Shown piece after piece: positions 61,726-64,000 of a stretch of 64,000 nt of DNA. Both the position numbers and the translations under genes were made by a program. The notes under the pieces are model-generated. The model was not told the DNA's origin, searched no databases, and worked only from the letters and a program-made list of their open reading frames with translations. Location of the stretch: positions 186,001 through 250,000 of the forward strand of contig NZ_WOWO01000002.1 of assembly GCF_009831455.1 (NCBI RefSeq). The letters run 5' to 3'. Source of the stretch: Salinirussus salinus (GTDB lineage: Archaea > Halobacteriota > Halobacteria > Halobacteriales > Haloarculaceae). Numbering within the stretch: the stretch's first letter is position 1; each line of letters begins with the position of its first letter.

Positions 61726-62123
61726 TCTGCCTGGACAACGACGTGTTCAGCCGCTACGCCTCACAGGAATCCTATCCAGCGGTGTCCGACTACCTCGCCG
61801 CTCACAGCACCGAGCCGTGGCTCCTCCCCTCGATTGTCCTGTTCGAGTACCTGCAGCGATACTCGGCGCACAATACGATTCAGACGGAGCGACGAACCGT
61901 CGAGGACGCCATTGACGGAATCATTCCTGTCGATGCCGACGTCGCCACCCAGGCTGCGAACCTGCGGACTCGTCTCGCGTCCGCCGGCACGTCTCTCGCT
62001 GTCCCGGACCTCCTGATAGCAGCAGCCGCCCGGGAGCACGGGTGTACGCTCGCCACCCGAAACAAGACCGATTTCGACAAGCAACCGATTCACGAACTGC
62101 TGTCCGTCGACATCGTTCAGTAG
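61722..62123 (+). CDS. vapC: VapC PIN-domain toxin
   Basis: A 133-residue PIN nuclease. Metal acids: Asp in MICLDNDVFSRYAS, Glu in IVLFEYLQRYS, Asp in SLAVPDLLIAAAAREHGC, and Asp in LATRNKTDFDKQPIHELL. All core residues are present, so it should be active. Translationally coupled to the antitoxin. The RNA target is unknown. Confidence 0.9.
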   Translation: MICLDNDVFSRYASQESYPAVSDYLAAHSTEPWLLPSIVLFEYLQRYSAHNTIQTERRTVEDAIDGIIPVDADVATQAANLRTRLASAGTSLAVPDLLIAAAAREHGCTLATRNKTDFDKQPIHELLSVDIVQ

Positions 62124-62429
62124 CGACGCCCGCAAACCCGCTCGACCGTCGGTGTCGGCTGCTGACGTCCTCCCCGACACTCACCCCAGTAAAAACGGGC
62201 CCTCTGCTGTCTCGAGGCGAGCCCTGGTGAGAATCGGCGTGGGAGCGTTTGTCGCCGGCGGTTGGAGCGCTGGCGCGGCTCCGCCGACGAACTCGAGGCC
62301 GAGACGGGCGACGAGGGCTGGTCGGACCTCAACGTGCACGGCCTGTGCACCAGCCGAAGTCCCCCGGAAGCCGGCTCGAAATCCCCGCCAACCGACAGGC
62401 CTTTTCGGCTCGCATCAGAGCATGCACGC
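62124..62429. other. 306-base gap, possibly with a decayed coding piece
   Basis: No complete gene. In one plus frame (about 62262-62360) DELEAETGDEGWSDLNVHG looks protein-like with haloarchaeal acidity, but no start precedes it, and it changes to Ser/Pro-rich sequence afterwards. It may be the tail of a lost gene. Upstream promoter for the small protein at 62430 is expected here. Confidence 0.35.
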
Positions 62430-62657
62430 ATGAGCGAACAGGGGGAGCAGGCGACCGTCGAGATCCCGGCCGACGTCCGGTCGCAGATTGCGGACCGCGT
62501 CGAGCACACCGAGTTCGCTGACGTGAACGCCTACGTCACCCACGTTCTCGAGGAGGTACTCCACCAGGCCGGCGAGGACAACGACCTCTCCGGAGAGACA
62601 GTCGACGAGGAGCAGGTCGAAGAACGGCTCAAGTCGCTGGGCTACCTGAACGAGTAA
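62430..62657 (+). CDS. Small CopG-like protein with LGY tail
   Basis: A 75-residue protein. The first part VEIPADVRSQIADRVEHTEF and NAYVTHVLEEVL resembles a ribbon-helix-helix or short helical dimer domain. The C-terminus EEQVEERLKSLGYLNE matches the tail of the sulfatase-fold proteins in this window. It stands 9 bases before the GT4 gene at 62667, so they are in one operon. Function unknown; a regulator or an adaptor for glycan enzymes is possible. Confidence 0.75.
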   Translation: MSEQGEQATVEIPADVRSQIADRVEHTEFADVNAYVTHVLEEVLHQAGEDNDLSGETVDEEQVEERLKSLGYLNE

Positions 62658-62666
62658 TCCCGCTCG

Positions 62667-63812
62667 ATGAAGGTCGCATACCTGTATGACGCAGTTCATC
62701 CATGGGAGAAAGGCGGCGCCCAGAAGCGGGTCTGGGAGTTGGCCAGGCGGCTGGCCGACGACCACGACGTCCACCTCTACGGGATGCACTACTGGGACGG
62801 CCCGGCTGTGATGACCAAAGAGGGTGTGACCCTCCACGGCGTCTGCGAGCCCAGGGAGCTGTACGTCGACGGCCGACGGTCAATCCCCCAGGCGCTCACC
62901 TTCGCCGCCAGCCTCGTTCCCCCGCTCCTGCGCGAGGACTTCGATATCATCGACTGCCAGGAGTTCCCCTACTTCCCCTGTTTCGTCGGGAAAGGTCACG
63001 AACTTCTCCGGGACTCGACGCTGGTCGTCACGTGGTACGAGGTCTGGGACGACTACTGGCACGACTACCTCGGCTGGAAGGGCGTCTTCGGGCAGGCCGT
63101 CGAGCGCGCCACCGTCCGGCTGGCCGACACTGTCGTCCCCATCTCGGAGTACATCGCCTCGGACCTGCGGGCCATCGGCCGCACGCACGGGCTCGAGGTC
63201 GTCGAAAACGGCGTCGACTTCGACGGCCTCCAGGATATCCCCGCAGCGGACGCCGACTGGGACCTGGTCTACGTCGGCCGGCTCTCCGAGCACAAGAACG
63301 TCGACTTGCTGCTCGACGCCGCGGCCATCGCCTCCGGGCGGATGGACCGCGAGCTCTCCTGCTGTATCGTCGGCGACGGCCCCGAGCGCGACCGTCTCGA
63401 AGCGCACGCCAAGGACGTCGGCGTCGCCGACCAGGTGGACTTTCTGGGCTTCGTTGAGGCCGACGACGACGTCATCGGGAATATCAAGGCCGGCTCGGTG
63501 TTCGTGCTGCCCTCGACCCGCGAGGGGTTCCCGAACACGATCCTCGAGGCGAACGCGTGTGGCGTCCCGAGCATCGTCGTCGACCACGAGGAGAACGGGT
63601 CGACGGCCGTCGTCGAGGACGGCGTCACCGGCTTCATTACGTCGGTCTCCGCCGAGGCCATTGCCGACCGCGTCGTCGACCTCCTCACAGACGACGACCT
63701 CCTCGCGGACCTTTCTACCGGAGCCAGGGAGTTCGGCTGGGCCCACGACTGGGATGTGATCGTCGACGACCTCGAAGACGTATATTCAAGTGCCGTGCAG
63801 GCAGACGGCTAA
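62667..63812 (+). CDS. GT4 family glycosyltransferase
   Basis: A 381-residue GT-B enzyme. N-terminal YLYDAVHPWEKGGAQKRVWE; linker IISEYIASDL-like PISEYIASDLRAIGRTH; C-terminal DLVYVGRLSEHKNVDLLLDA, CIVGDGPERDRLEAHAKDV, and donor motif STREGFPNTILEANACGVPS. Composition is normal GC-rich. Directly followed by an epimerase start, so it belongs to the same sugar-nucleotide/glycan cluster. Confidence 0.92.
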   Translation: MKVAYLYDAVHPWEKGGAQKRVWELARRLADDHDVHLYGMHYWDGPAVMTKEGVTLHGVCEPRELYVDGRRSIPQALTFAASLVPPLLREDFDIIDCQEFPYFPCFVGKGHELLRDSTLVVTWYEVWDDYWHDYLGWKGVFGQAVERATVRLADTVVPISEYIASDLRAIGRTHGLEVVENGVDFDGLQDIPAADADWDLVYVGRLSEHKNVDLLLDAAAIASGRMDRELSCCIVGDGPERDRLEAHAKDVGVADQVDFLGFVEADDDVIGNIKAGSVFVLPSTREGFPNTILEANACGVPSIVVDHEENGSTAVVEDGVTGFITSVSAEAIADRVVDLLTDDDLLADLSTGAREFGWAHDWDVIVDDLEDVYSSAVQADG

Positions 63813-63819
63813 CCAGTTG

Positions 63820-64000
63820 ATGTCAGACCGCGATATCCTCGTCACTGGGGGGGCAGGGTTCATCGGCTCGCATCTCGTCCGGCAACTGACCGACGCTGGC
63901 GCGAACGTGCTCGTCGCCGACAACTGCTTTTCGGGCACGCCGTCGCTCGTTCCGGCCGGCGCCCGTCTCGAAACTGTCGACATCAGAGACGAGGAGTTCG
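63820..64000 (+). CDS. NAD-dependent epimerase/dehydratase, N-terminal part, runs off window
   Basis: 60 codons are visible from ATG 63820. DILVTGGAGFIGSHLVRQLT is the Rossmann glycine loop G-x-x-G-x-x-G of extended SDR sugar-nucleotide enzymes, and NVLVADNCFSGTPS is the second strand with the Asp that prefers NAD. The active-site Y-x-x-x-K would lie outside the window. It starts 7 bases after the GT4 stop and probably supplies an activated sugar (for example a UDP-sugar 4-epimerase or dehydratase). Confidence 0.88.
   Translation, partial: MSDRDILVTGGAGFIGSHLVRQLTDAGANVLVADNCFSGTPSLVPAGARLETVDIRDEEF

Noticed and set aside
1-64000. tRNA, rRNA genes and CRISPR arrays
   Set aside because: I looked for T-loop-like and repeated spacer patterns and saw none that fold or repeat convincingly; no tool was run.

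Overview
The window is GC-rich, and its proteins are dense in Asp and Glu. It carries Bat-type HTH regulators, a HalOD1 protein, small CPxCG zinc-finger proteins, an archaeal type IV pilus ATPase/membrane pair, archaeal-style glycosyltransferases, haloarchaeal IS5-type and TnpB elements, and TATA-driven near-leaderless starts. Together these point to a chromosomal segment of a halophilic archaeon (class Halobacteria). I did not try to name a genus.

Layout. 1-8 kb: the N-terminal part of a type IIG-like restriction-methylase at the edge, metabolic genes on the minus strand (acyl-CoA dehydrogenase, O-methyltransferase, BtpA family, thioredoxin-fold protein, EamA half-transporter, zinc finger), a 450-base gap that looks like a structured RNA, and an Lrp/aminotransferase operon. 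8-13 kb: a pilB/pilC-like operon. 13-17 kb: two paralogous 317-residue esterases around an SDR protein and an AbrB/PIN toxin-antitoxin pair. 17-23.7 kb: a large PAS/GAF/Bat regulator, a HalOD1 protein, a probable class I terpene synthase, a TnpB element inserted directly behind it, a lipase, and a 42-residue zinc ribbon. 23.8-35 kb: a split MoxR/DUF58/DUF4129/DUF1616/DUF4350 membrane cluster interrupted by a GT2 glycosyltransferase. 35-42 kb: an aldo/keto reductase, a lactate-utilisation pair (LutC-like plus a LutB-LutA-like fusion), and an ABC exporter with two FtsX permeases. 42.4-44.3 kb: a Tat-exported protein with internal repeats.

44.5-64 kb is a surface-glycan region. An MsbA-like ABC exporter starts in normal high-GC sequence and becomes AT-rich partway through. 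Composition stays AT-rich to about 57.6 kb and returns to normal near the start of a GT4 gene. The AT-rich part holds GT2 and GT4 glycosyltransferases, one sulfatase-fold enzyme with Thr in place of the usual Cys, three paralogous alkaline-phosphatase-superfamily proteins, an intact IS5-type element with a 9-base target duplication, and several decayed genes. The right flank carries a polytopic DUF2206-like protein, a VapBC pair, another GT4 and the start of an NAD-dependent epimerase. The whole reads as an exchangeable surface-glycan (probably N-glycosylation or exopolysaccharide) island replaced by recombination within flanking genes.

The observations I would check first are the terpene synthase, the unexplained structured RNA at 4467-4731, and the C-terminal LxxLGY tail shared by the phosphatase-fold proteins and one free-standing 75-residue protein.
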